64,000 bases of DNA from Splendidivirga corallicola (GTDB taxonomy: Bacteria > Bacteroidota > Bacteroidia > Cytophagales > Cyclobacteriaceae), in assembly GCA_030442035.1 (NCBI GenBank), contig JAUJEA010000004.1:310001-374000 (forward strand), in the 5' to 3' direction. The notes beneath the pieces were generated by a model. That model ran no database searches. It was not told the DNA's origin and worked only from the letters and a program-made list of their open reading frames with translations. Numbering within the stretch: the first letter of the stretch is position 1; the number at the start of each line of letters is the position of its first letter. Both the position numbers and the translations under genes were made by a program. Positions 27,740-36,036 of the stretch are shown here, piece by piece.

Positions 27740-27823
27740 TTGATATTAGAGATCTATGGCATTAGCTATGCATATTAGTCCTTTTAACCTCATAAGTTGA
27801 CTAGATAGCTGCCACATATGGAA

Positions 27824-28363
27824 TCATTTATTGAATCTATCATAAATATTTACTGCCAAGTAGATTTTAATGGCCTCTGAATTATATTCGTCGTCGGTAA
27901 GTCCGGACTCGAGGGCACCTGCAGTCAGTCCGGGATTAATATTAGGTACTTTTTCAATTGTTTCAAGCACCTCTCTCAAAGTCTTAGAATCGCTTTTCTC
28001 TTTTAAACAAAGTAAATATTTGCTGTTAGGCTTCGTTTTGAAAAAACCACCTTGTTTAATCCAGATTTTTCTAAAAGAGGAAGATTTTTTGTTTGCTATT
28101 AAAAAACTGGTCAAATCTGATTTCACAAAAAAGTCTGGAGGAATTGCCATGCTCCTCATTTCAGAAAGGAATTTTTTATATGACTTAGCTCCATACTTAC
28201 TAATAAGTTGTTTTTCAAAAGATGTAACAATTGAACTGATAAATCTGGCATCTTTTGATTCCAGGCATTCATTGAGAAAGCTGCCTCCGTCCGATTCAGC
28301 CTGAGGTCCGGTGCAATTGGAGAATGCAAAAAATATCAATATGAAGATAAAATTCATTTTCAT
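27824..28363 (-). CDS. hypothetical lipoprotein
   Basis: This 179-residue protein has a lipoprotein signal (MKMNFIFILIFFAFSNC) and a Lys-rich helical body with no motif I recognise. A second ATG two codons later is equally possible. It lies 84 bases upstream of the small CxxC protein in the same direction; an operon is possible. Function unknown. Confidence 0.6.
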   Translation of the reverse strand: MKMNFIFILIFFAFSNCTGPQAESDGGSFLNECLESKDARFISSIVTSFEKQLISKYGAKSYKKFLSEMRSMAIPPDFFVKSDLTSFLIANKKSSSFRKIWIKQGGFFKTKPNSKYLLCLKEKSDSKTLREVLETIEKVPNINPGLTAGALESGLTDDEYNSEAIKIYLAVNIYDRFNK

Positions 28364-28672
28364 TTTAAGAGAGTCATTTAGTTAATTCCAAGTTGAATGT
28401 ACGAAGCGAGTGCGTGTCTGATATGTGAAACTACCATTTCAAACATGTCATCACTGTTTGGTAATTGTTATCACGAACCTAAGGTTGCCGGACTTGCAAT
28501 CCAATTGTAAATTGCTCCTTTTCTTGCGTGTTGTAAGGTGTATTCAAATCTTCCACTAAGGGACGCAGCTTTCCAACAAGAGGATTCATGGCACAACAAA
28601 AAACAGGAATTGAAATGTGTATCACTTGAATCTTCCTGGTGCTTGTTAGTAACTAGGACCTATTTTAAAAAG
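28364..28672. other. 309-base gap
   Basis: No gene is visible. It contains a second copy of the palindrome-bearing 13-mer CGAACCTAAGGTT (28474-28486), also present at 24470-24482. The rest shows no clear hairpin or promoter. Confidence 0.5.
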
Positions 28673-29017
28673 TCACTTTTTTCTCTTCTTTGAAGCTTTT
28701 GCCTTCTTGTTAAAATCCAGTGCAAGTTTGATCCAAAAATCAAAATCTTCTTTCCTTTTGTATCCTTCCTCATTAACAAAAACATAACCTCTTATGGTCC
28801 TTTTACCATGGATCATAGGACGACAATCGATTCGCTCCAGCACAGATTCGTACATATTGGGATCAATGCGACACATAATTTCTTCATTTCTAATGCCTAT
28901 ACACATTTTCCCATCGACCATAAAAGTTAAACCCTGAAACATTTTTTTCTCCTCTACATTCGGTAAATGTATCAGCGCTTCTCTTACCTTATTAACTAAG
29001 CTTTCGTCGTATGCCAT
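28673..29017 (-). CDS. TfoX/Sxy N-terminal domain protein
   Basis: This 114-residue protein starts at MAYDESLVNKVREAL; an ATG two codons upstream is also possible. The domain signature is EEKKMFQGLTFMVDGKMCIG, then IMCRIDPNMYESVLE, with a basic tail KKAKASKKRKK. TfoX-N stand-alone proteins are widespread; the link to competence seen in gamma-proteobacteria does not transfer automatically. The basic tail suggests nucleic acid contact. Single gene. Confidence 0.85.
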   Translation of the reverse strand: MAYDESLVNKVREALIHLPNVEEKKMFQGLTFMVDGKMCIGIRNEEIMCRIDPNMYESVLERIDCRPMIHGKRTIRGYVFVNEEGYKRKEDFDFWIKLALDFNKKAKASKKRKK

Positions 29018-29082
29018 TTTCAATCAGAATTCGTTTTATATGCCAGCAAAAATTGAATAAAGATTTCTGGAAGCCTCTCTAC

Positions 29083-29868
29083 TTATTTCTTCCCAACCGT
29101 CTCATCAGCCACCCTGATACAAAACCTGACATCCAATGGGTCCAATCTCATTAAACTAATAGATTCTCCTTCTGCATCGTTACTGCGGTATACGCGCGGA
29201 AGGTTTTGTGGCAACTTCTGTAAAATGGTTTTAACAAAAACGCAAGCGGTTAAAAAACTTCCCAGTGCCGAAGGGTGACTGCCATCAGCAATGTACAGCC
29301 GGATGTTTGGACGTAATTGCCGGGCCAATTGCCAGGCTTCTCCGACCGGAACCAGCCCTGCTTTATTTTTTGTGGCCACTTCTGAGTAAACCTTGCTGAT
29401 CGTTTTCTGTTGCTGAGGAACCTTTTCCCGTGCCCAGGTCATATATAAATAGGGTTTGGCTCCATTTTTCCTGATAAAATCACAGAGTAATTTGGCATAC
29501 ACATGCACACTATCAGGAGCAGTGATGGTGCCCATACTTTGTTCCTGCAGTACCACAATATCAAAGTTTCCATTGGCAATAAGTTCCTTGGTTTTTAATC
29601 CATTCTTACTGTGCCAATGATCGCTTAAATAGACTCCACCGGCAGTGCTTTTTTTGGTGATGAGTTTTGTTTTTGAGCTGTCTGAAATAACGGAAATGAT
29701 CTGTGGCAGATTTTCATAGTAAGTGTAACTATTCCCTGCAAAGAGTATGCGAAGTGTATCCTTTTTATTCTGAGCCCAACAGGTGATATTGACCAGGAGC
29801 ATCATTAAGACGAATATGAGGATCTTTTGTATTCCTAATCTACCTATCCGCTTCAAATGGCTCTTCAT
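29083..29868 (-). CDS. SGNH-fold hydrolase, exported
   Basis: This 261-residue protein starts at MKSHLKRIGRLG and has a signal helix (ILIFVLMMLLVNITCWAQ). SGNH blocks are visible: LFAGNSYTYYENL (Ser nucleophile), DIVVLQEQS (block III-like position) and DGSHPSALG (Asp and His). A frame-compatible upstream start at 29973 would put 35 residues before the signal and is rejected. Members deacylate sugars or lipids; the substrate is unknown. Single gene between TfoX and ferritin. Confidence 0.85.
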   Translation of the reverse strand: MKSHLKRIGRLGIQKILIFVLMMLLVNITCWAQNKKDTLRILFAGNSYTYYENLPQIISVISDSSKTKLITKKSTAGGVYLSDHWHSKNGLKTKELIANGNFDIVVLQEQSMGTITAPDSVHVYAKLLCDFIRKNGAKPYLYMTWAREKVPQQQKTISKVYSEVATKNKAGLVPVGEAWQLARQLRPNIRLYIADGSHPSALGSFLTACVFVKTILQKLPQNLPRVYRSNDAEGESISLMRLDPLDVRFCIRVADETVGKK

Positions 29869-30097
29869 GGTTGAAAGGTGGTATTTAATGAACAATTGAA
29901 TTGTAAAAAGTTGTATGGGAACATAAACTGATTTATAATGTTCATCCATCAAGACTTTAACCGCAATGATCAAATCATTATTCCAATCTTGATGAAAGGG
30001 AGAAAACTAAAAAATAGACTATGTGACAGTAATTCACTTTCTATGAATTGATTTACAAAAATGATAAATCCCTAAAGCAAATACTGGAATTGTTCTA

Positions 30098-30625
30098 TTA
30101 ATCTCCTTCATACTCAATTCCAAGCACGCGTTCCTCAAACATACCTAATGCAATTTTGTCCTCACCTAATACATCGAACAGTTCAAGACAACGTCGTGCT
30201 ACATATTCTTCCTCAATTTGTTCCTGTACATACCAGCGCATAAACTCTTCTGTAGCGATATCTCCATGTTTGCGACATTCCCTCACTACATTATGAATAG
30301 CATCGGTAACAGCAATTTCCATTTCCAATGCTCTTTCGAAAACACTTCTTAGAGTGGTAAATTCGTGCTGTGGTTCTTCAATGGCAGGTGATATGGCATC
30401 ACACTCCATATCGGCCAAATAGTGGAATAATTTGAGTTGGTGCTTTCTTTCCTCGTCAGATTGCTTGAAGTAAAATTCAGCCGAATTATCGTAACCTCTG
30501 ACGTCACACCAGGCTGCCATAGCGAGATAATTGGCAGCTGACTGAGCTTCTATTTGAACTTGTTTGTTAAGTATGTTAACAATCTCTTCCCGCAAAATTT
30601 GATGTCTTCTTAGTATATCTTTCAT
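30098..30625 (-). CDS. ftnA: ferritin (non-haem iron storage)
   Basis: This 175-residue ferritin has a four-helix ferroxidase core. The helix A Glu lies in QIEAQSAANYLAMAAWCDVRG, the helix B ExxH lies in SDEERKHQLKLFHYLADM, and EEFMRWYVQEQIEEE lies in helix D. No haem-binding Met is obvious, so FtnA rather than bacterioferritin is favoured. It stores iron as ferric mineral inside a 24-mer in the cytoplasm. A promoter-like TTG-N20-TACCTTTT lies just upstream. Two small genes of unknown function are transcribed toward it from 31342. Confidence 0.92.
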   Translation of the reverse strand: MKDILRRHQILREEIVNILNKQVQIEAQSAANYLAMAAWCDVRGYDNSAEFYFKQSDEERKHQLKLFHYLADMECDAISPAIEEPQHEFTTLRSVFERALEMEIAVTDAIHNVVRECRKHGDIATEEFMRWYVQEQIEEEYVARRCLELFDVLGEDKIALGMFEERVLGIEYEGD

Positions 30626-30644
30626 GGCTATAGGTTTTGGTGGG

Positions 30645-30675
30645 AAAAGGTAGGGAAAATTACCTATAACTCCAA
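30645..30675 (-). promoter_or_regulatory. Bacteroidota-type promoter of ferritin
   Basis: Reading the minus strand, TTG (30675-30673) is followed after exactly 20 bases by TACCTTTT (30652-30645), 7 of 8 matches to the TAnnTTTG -7 element. ACCTATA (30662-30668) inside the spacer pairs with TATAGGT (30629-30635), a possible operator. Confidence 0.5.
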
Positions 30676-30743
30676 TGAAAATAGTGGTTATACCAGGGTA
30701 ATTGGATTAAGCGGAATTGTTGTGGAGAAAGGTCATTGGTATT

Positions 30744-30775
30744 GTGTTGAAGTGCTTAAGTGTTGAAGTATTTAA
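30744..30775. repeat. two tandem 16-base repeats
   Basis: GTGTTGAAGTGCTTAA and GTGTTGAAGTATTTAA follow each other directly with 14 of 16 identities. The core GTGTTGAAGT appears again in reverse at 59943-59952, upstream of the MarR gene. No function is known. Confidence 0.6.
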
Positions 30776-30845
30776 GCTAAAATATACTGGGTAGGACGGT
30801 ATGAGACCTTCTCAGTTCTTAATTATTAAATACATATGACCGGCA

Positions 30846-31193
30846 CTATTTGCGAAGAATCTCTCTGTGAATGACACTATTCAATTCGAGCATTACAAAG
30901 GCACCCGAAAAAAGCTCTTTGAGCTCCAGTATTTCAAGAATGGATAATACAAAAATACGATCGCATTGAGGAACGTTCAATATCTCAATGTCTGGTGTAC
31001 CGCTTTTGAATAGTTGGGCGAGATCAATGTTTCTGATTTTTTTTCGAATAGCCTGTAATTCTCCGATCTTAAAGGAAATATGCTCCTCAAAAAACTTCAA
31101 TATAAATGATTCAGACCTATCACATTGGTATAAAGCAGTATTATTGGTGCTGAATATATTACTAACCTCTGGCTCTATTTCTATTTCCGTCAT
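30846..31193 (-). CDS. hypothetical cytoplasmic protein in two-gene unit
   Basis: This 115-residue protein is not firmly recognised. It contains YQCDRSESFILKF near the start and VPQCDRIFVLSILEILELKE in the middle. The end is helical (LFSGAFVMLELNSVIHREIL), a layout similar to small DUF6686-like Bacteroidota proteins. Its ATG overlaps the stop of an upstream 50-residue Cys-rich gene (ATGA), so the two are translationally coupled. Ferritin follows 220 bases downstream. An iron or redox role is only suggested by this context. Confidence 0.6.
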   Translation of the reverse strand: MTEIEIEPEVSNIFSTNNTALYQCDRSESFILKFFEEHISFKIGELQAIRKKIRNIDLAQLFKSGTPDIEILNVPQCDRIFVLSILEILELKELFSGAFVMLELNSVIHREILRK

Positions 31194-31342
31194 AACTTGG
31201 GACAGCTTTTACAAGGCTTGCCTTTCTTTTTATATTTTTTACAGCATTTTTTAAAAATACATAGCTCTGAACTCATGAGGCTTTCAGTTTTAAAAGATGC
31301 CAATTCCGTATCGTCAATAAAATAGGGTCGCTGTGAATCCAT
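31190..31342 (-). CDS. 50-residue Cys-rich small protein
   Basis: This short gene starts at ATG 31342 and ends with TGA at 31192-31190. It encodes an acidic front (MDSQRPYFIDDTELASF) and a basic Cys-rich tail (CIFKKCCKKYKKKGKPCKSC). The five cysteines in the last 23 residues could bind a metal. The ATGA overlap with the 115-residue gene supports that it is real, as does a promoter-like element with palindrome directly upstream. Similar CCKKYKKKGKxC tails occur in small Bacteroidota proteins of unknown role. Confidence 0.7.
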   Translation of the reverse strand: MDSQRPYFIDDTELASFKTESLMSSELCIFKKCCKKYKKKGKPCKSCPKL

Positions 31343-31348
31343 TTTTAT

Positions 31349-31400
31349 TTAGACTAATTCTAAACTGTGCAAAGATGAAGACTAATTTCGAATTAGTCAA
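31349..31400 (-). promoter_or_regulatory. promoter with palindromic operator of the small Cys-rich gene
   Basis: On the minus strand TTG (31400-31398), 20 bases, then CATCTTTG (31377-31370) matches the Bacteroidota -33/-7 layout. The perfect palindrome GACTAATT-TCG-AATTAGTC (31380-31398) sits in the spacer. A third half-site GACTAATT (31352-31359) lies within TTAGACTAATTCTAA (31349-31363) near the expected start of transcription. Three half-sites around one promoter suggest a repressor site, possibly of a metal-responsive regulator. Confidence 0.55.
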
Positions 31401-31533
31401 TAGCTATTATTAGGTATTTTGACTGTTCCCGTGGCACTTAATAGATTGAATACTAAGAGCTTTAGAGAAAATCCGTCGCTCCCCGTGGTGTTGATTAACG
31501 GAGCAATTTCTTATGATTAAAAGAAATCTGAGA

Positions 31534-33312
31534 TTACCTGCTAAGATGGTCCCTAAGCAATGGAGCCAATTTGTGGTATCCTGCTGCATTGGGGTGAAGT
31601 CCATCGGAGAAGAGCAAGTCATTGATTTTGCCTTGATCGTTCAACAAAACTTTGCCTATGTCCACGAAATGTACGTTCATGTTGGCAGACAATTGAGCGA
31701 TCATCAGGTTTAATGTATGGATCCGTTTTTCATTTTCTTTTCTCGGAAATAAGCCGATCAAGGATACCCTGGCATTGGGTTGTCTGTTTTGGATGGCCTG
31801 AATCACAAGCTCCAACCCCAAAAGGATCTCTTCATCCGAATTGAGATGAATGTTATTTGTGCCTAACATGACTACAATTTGCTCAGCTTTAAAACCATGC
31901 AACTCATCGTGATATATCCTCCACAGTACATTTTCTACACGGTCCCAACCAAAACCAAAATTTCTGACTTCCAACCCCTCCAAATACTTATCCCATGAAT
32001 CAGCGCCTGTCCTTATCGGGGCTTCAGGATTTCCGCCCCAAAAATGTGTAATTGAATTGCCAAAAAAACAGATTTTGGGTGGTTGTGTTTTATTAAGTGT
32101 CAATAACTTTTGGTGTCTTTGTTCCCAATCATAATTATGGGGTTCCCTTGATTGGGTAATGGGTATCGTGGTCGATAAGGTTCCCATTGGCTCATGGAGA
32201 ATTTCCCGAAGATGTTGCTCATAGGCTGTTGCATATTCCATCATACCCAGGTCGGTTGGGTGTGTTCCATCCACATAACTTTCCATACCCATATCAATTG
32301 CTGCTTTTGGTAATAAATGAATATTGGTAATCCCTTCGGCCTTTAATTGAGTAAATGCCTCCTGAAGGGTTTTGTTAAGATTTGTATAGATACTTTGTCG
32401 TGTTGAATTGATGACTCCGTCAGCATAGCCGGCATGTTCGATCAATAAAATGGGTGTGGAAGATCGTTTTTCACGTAGTCTTTTTACTGATGAAATAATG
32501 CGTTTGTATACTTCTTCAAGAGAAAAACCCAGGTTTGGCCCTAAGTTAGGCAAGCAGTCTAAAACATAGATCTTTGCATCTATTTCTGCAAGGAGATCTA
32601 TTACCTCAGGTTCTAATCGTCCATTGCCTGAAAAGCCGAGATTGATAAGCGGCCTGTCCATTTTTCTGTGTAAAATAGAGGTCCAGGCCATCCCGGGCCG
32701 TGAAGCACAGGCGCCTTGTGCTATAGAAGTGCCATAAACAACGATGGGCTTCTCCTGGCGAACGGGTGTTGGGCGGAAAAGGGTGTTTTCCGGAACGCCT
32801 ATTTCAAGCCATTTCACTGAATTGTACAGAGGCAGGTAGAGATGATATTCACGCCCCAACTCATGATACGTATCATTAGGATTGATATTTTGAAAATTAT
32901 ACTTGATGGTGTCTCCAAATGAATAGTTACCTCGGCACCACATCCATTCACCATCACTGTTTTTGGCGTAAAGATCCACGCCACTTACACCAGTAGCCGG
33001 CATATGAGGCATGGCGTGACCACCATCTACCTGATATCGTATCACAATGTTACCCGCATTGCTCCTAAACCTGATGAGTAACCCAGCCGAATGTTTTGAA
33101 AGATCCCAAACCGGTGTTCTTACAGCTCCCTTTGCTTTTTCCGGAAGCCGGTCATATCCGGATTGTATTTCCTCTGGCCAGCCTTGGCCTTCGATAACAT
33201 TGAATTCGTGGTTTGTTGGGTTCCACCAAACGATGTCAGACTTTTCTTGGGCATGAGAGAAATGACAGTAAGAAACAAATACTGTAAATAGTAGAATGGA
33301 TCGAATATTCAC
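31534..33312 (-). CDS. two-domain SGNH hydrolase with N-terminal GxDLY module
   Basis: This 592-residue exported protein has a Sec signal ending in SHAQ. An SGNH-N/GxDLY jelly-roll (GVDLYAK near residue 112) comes first. The first SGNH domain has VVYGTSIAQG, NLGFSGNGR, DCLPN and DGTHPTDLG. The second SGNH domain has CFFGNSITHFWGG, VVMLGTNNIH and DGLHPNAAGY. Both domains keep Ser, Gly, Asn and Asp-His residues, so both look active. Such enzymes deacetylate polysaccharides. It stands alone. Confidence 0.88.
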   Translation of the reverse strand: MNIRSILLFTVFVSYCHFSHAQEKSDIVWWNPTNHEFNVIEGQGWPEEIQSGYDRLPEKAKGAVRTPVWDLSKHSAGLLIRFRSNAGNIVIRYQVDGGHAMPHMPATGVSGVDLYAKNSDGEWMWCRGNYSFGDTIKYNFQNINPNDTYHELGREYHLYLPLYNSVKWLEIGVPENTLFRPTPVRQEKPIVVYGTSIAQGACASRPGMAWTSILHRKMDRPLINLGFSGNGRLEPEVIDLLAEIDAKIYVLDCLPNLGPNLGFSLEEVYKRIISSVKRLREKRSSTPILLIEHAGYADGVINSTRQSIYTNLNKTLQEAFTQLKAEGITNIHLLPKAAIDMGMESYVDGTHPTDLGMMEYATAYEQHLREILHEPMGTLSTTIPITQSREPHNYDWEQRHQKLLTLNKTQPPKICFFGNSITHFWGGNPEAPIRTGADSWDKYLEGLEVRNFGFGWDRVENVLWRIYHDELHGFKAEQIVVMLGTNNIHLNSDEEILLGLELVIQAIQNRQPNARVSLIGLFPRKENEKRIHTLNLMIAQLSANMNVHFVDIGKVLLNDQGKINDLLFSDGLHPNAAGYHKLAPLLRDHLSR

Positions 33313-33449
33313 TTTATTGAAATTATTAACAAACTATTTTTTTAAAGCTTACGAGATGAAAGTAGAAATCTTTTGTCCAAATCGAAAGTTAAGATGATTA
33401 TTTCAAATTGATAGAATATACGCATCCTCTTTATGACCAAATTGGGAGA

Positions 33450-34121
33450 TTAAAGTATTACCGTCTTCTTATTGATCAACCAGATTCCAAAAATAGATTG
33501 CCACAGTAACATCGGCCCCCATAAACCAAAGCCAAGCATCTCCCATTGGGTATTCATCCAACCAACCATTAGTGCTGGAATTCCAAAGCATCCTGCAATT
33601 ATTCCAAACCATCCGACTGACCTGGAGGACTTTGAGATCAATGAACTATAAGTAACTACTCCCAATATCATAAAGCAAGATGCCAGGGTAACGCCCCATT
33701 TGGCTATCAAAAGTGTGGTCAATGCACTGGTTTTCAAAGATGTCTCCAATGAACCTTGAGCAGCGACATATTCTGATGCTATCCTTGTAATGGCGAAGTT
33801 GCCCATATTATGAACCACCATAATAATCGCTGCAATAACGAGCCAAACAGATCCCAGGAGTGCAGTGGTCTTTCTCTTAAATAAAATAAATAATGCTACT
33901 CCCACGACAATCAATAAGATACTGGATGCTGTATCGAAAAGAAGTTCTAACACATGTGGGGTCGGAAAAATAGCCACATTTTGCAATGTATTTTCCACAT
34001 TTTCTATATTCAAAGTAATGTCATATTTCAATGTTATGACAAGGCTTATCAATATTGTGGCAACCACCAGAATCCAAAGTACACCGGTGAATCTCTTTTT
34101 GTTTATGTTAAAACGGAGCAT
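33450..34121 (-). CDS. six-helix membrane protein (DUF4386-like)
   Basis: This 223-residue integral membrane protein has about six helices, starting with FTGVLWILVVATILISLVI and ending with LLWQSIFGIWLI. The layout resembles DUF4386 proteins of unknown role. It is 17 bases downstream of the outer-membrane barrel gene on the same strand, so the two probably form an operon that faces the AraC regulator at 34868. Confidence 0.65.
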   Translation of the reverse strand: MLRFNINKKRFTGVLWILVVATILISLVITLKYDITLNIENVENTLQNVAIFPTPHVLELLFDTASSILLIVVGVALFILFKRKTTALLGSVWLVIAAIIMVVHNMGNFAITRIASEYVAAQGSLETSLKTSALTTLLIAKWGVTLASCFMILGVVTYSSLISKSSRSVGWFGIIAGCFGIPALMVGWMNTQWEMLGFGLWGPMLLWQSIFGIWLINKKTVIL

Positions 34122-34138
34122 AGTTTCTTACCTTATCA

Positions 34139-34762
34139 TCAGAAAGTCCAACCAATAGAAGCTGCCACAAAAAGATCTCCTTTATCGTGAGTGAATCTCT
34201 CTATTTCACCTTCCTTATTAATAAAATTGTAAGCATAATCATCCAGTGAACTATAAACAACCGGCCACCATCTTATAGACTGTTCTACAAGAATATGGGA
34301 TAAAAGTCCTTTTGCTTTTTTGAAAGGATGCCATTGGTGATAGATTGAAGGACCAATGGTTAAAGTATGATATTGAATTTTTTGACCATCAGGGTGTTCA
34401 AGGTCGTTCAAATGCCATTTCCATTCACCCCTGATAGAGAGATCAGGCAACAACCTAATCCCAAGATCAAAACCGGTGGATATATAAGTAATTTGACTGA
34501 TTTGATATTTTTTAGCGGATTTTGATTTAAAAGCTCCATTAAGGCGATCCAAATGGAGCATTGTGCCGTGTGAGTAGGCAAATAGAAATCTTTTGTTTTG
34601 CTGGGTAAAAGTAACGTTAAAACCACCTAAAATAGGTTGTACCACACCGAATGATATAGACTGTCTTTTGTCAAATTCTTTTTTGTTTTGTGCATTTGTT
34701 GTATTGTAAAAAGCGATTAGTGAAAACAAGCTGAACGTTGTAATTTTCAATAATTTTTTCAT
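34139..34762 (-). CDS. outer-membrane beta-barrel protein
   Basis: This 207-residue protein, starting at MKKLLKITTFSLFS, has a Sec signal ending in TTNAQ. Alternating amphipathic strands follow (SISFGVVQPILGGFNVTF, DLGIRLLPDLSIRGEWKW). It closes with an aromatic C-terminal strand (LFVAASIGWTF) typical of outer-membrane barrels. An upstream start at 34837 is rejected because it puts 25 residues before the signal. It is divergent from an AraC regulator with a 105-base gap, which suggests control by that regulator. Confidence 0.7.
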   Translation of the reverse strand: MKKLLKITTFSLFSLIAFYNTTNAQNKKEFDKRQSISFGVVQPILGGFNVTFTQQNKRFLFAYSHGTMLHLDRLNGAFKSKSAKKYQISQITYISTGFDLGIRLLPDLSIRGEWKWHLNDLEHPDGQKIQYHTLTIGPSIYHQWHPFKKAKGLLSHILVEQSIRWWPVVYSSLDDYAYNFINKEGEIERFTHDKGDLFVAASIGWTF

Positions 34763-34867
34763 TGTTATTTCTAATTTTTTGATGTTACAAAAGTATTTTG
34801 CAGAGAGCTTGATGTGCTTAACATTTTGTATCAACAATTTGACACTTCGTATCTTTTATAATAAATC

Positions 34868-35866
34868 ATGTCAACAAATTACTTAGTTTCAACTGCACTG
34901 GTCAGGAGCAGGGCAAAGTCTCTAATGGAACTTGGATTATCCCAAGAGAACATCAATGAGATCATAGGTCTCTCCATTCAGGAATTGGATGATTTTGAAA
35001 ATTTTGTCATGCTTGATAAGCTGGTAAGACTGGAAATTATGGCATCCGAGATGCTGGGTTCAGAGGAATTAGCTTTGAGAGTTTCGAGGGAATGTGAAAC
35101 TGTTGGGGATGCCAATAGCGGTCTTATTGGTACTATTGCAGCTAGCTGCAATACCATTGGCGAAGCTTTTGACATTGCTGTTAAGTATAAAAAGTTGCTA
35201 AGTGATGGTATACATATGGAGCTAGCGACTTTTGATGAGAAGGCGGAATTCATTTACCATAGGAAAACTCCGGAAATTAAAACTGTTTTTGATGCGGAGA
35301 TCTCCATTATTGAATCTTATGATATTCTGAGAAATTTTGGAAATATTTTCGAGGTTCAGTTTGAACATCCGCAACCGAATTATGTTTCACGTTACAATGA
35401 TGTATTTAATTGTGGTGTGAAATTCAATTGCTCTGTTAACAAAATTGTTTTTGACAGCAGCATCTTAGGGAAAGAAAATCCTCAATCCCAACCCTATGTT
35501 AATAAAATTGTAAGTGAATATGCGGAGAGAATGCTTACCAATTTGGATGACAAGCATACCTGCAGAAAGAAGGTGATTCGCATCATTACAGACCATATTG
35601 CAAGTGGCCAAGTGAGTGCTGATTTTGTGGCAGAGAAACTGAATACCAGTAGGCAAAGTCTTTACAGAAGACTGAAAGCGGAAGGTATCACCTTCAAGGA
35701 ATTGTTAGATCAGGTCAGGAAAGAATTGGCTTCCACTTTAATGAAATCTCAGAAAAATACATTGATTGAAATAGCTTTTTTGCTGGGATTTTCGGAGTTG
35801 AGTTCCTTCAGTAGAGCTTATAAAAAATGGTTCTCCAGGAGTCCGTCGGAATTACGTAAGGCATAA
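34868..35866 (+). CDS. AraC-family regulator with OruR/ArgR-type ligand domain
   Basis: This 332-residue regulator has an N-terminal arabinose-binding-like domain of the PF12625 type (residues about 15-200). The C-terminal AraC HTH pair includes VSADFVAEKLNTSRQSLYRR and LIEIAFLLGFSELSSFSRAY. It is cytoplasmic. Divergence from the barrel/DUF4386 pair suggests that pair as its target. Ligand unknown. Confidence 0.88.
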   Translation: MSTNYLVSTALVRSRAKSLMELGLSQENINEIIGLSIQELDDFENFVMLDKLVRLEIMASEMLGSEELALRVSRECETVGDANSGLIGTIAASCNTIGEAFDIAVKYKKLLSDGIHMELATFDEKAEFIYHRKTPEIKTVFDAEISIIESYDILRNFGNIFEVQFEHPQPNYVSRYNDVFNCGVKFNCSVNKIVFDSSILGKENPQSQPYVNKIVSEYAERMLTNLDDKHTCRKKVIRIITDHIASGQVSADFVAEKLNTSRQSLYRRLKAEGITFKELLDQVRKELASTLMKSQKNTLIEIAFLLGFSELSSFSRAYKKWFSRSPSELRKA

Positions 35867-36036
35867 TTTAATATAAAATTTGCCTGCAATTAATAAGGCA
35901 TGATTTTATGGCAAATAAAGTATTCTCTACGGTATAGTAAGAGGTAGTAAGAACCGAGCCTTGCTTTTAACTTTAAACCTATCATATTTTCATATGAAAC
36001 CTTGTTTTTTTAATTAAAAAGAATCAAACTGTAAAA

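Noticed and set aside
31410-31622. Small reverse-strand frame next to the SGNH gene
   Set aside because: Its upstream half is an out-of-frame reading of the SGNH end; no start signal or family likeness.
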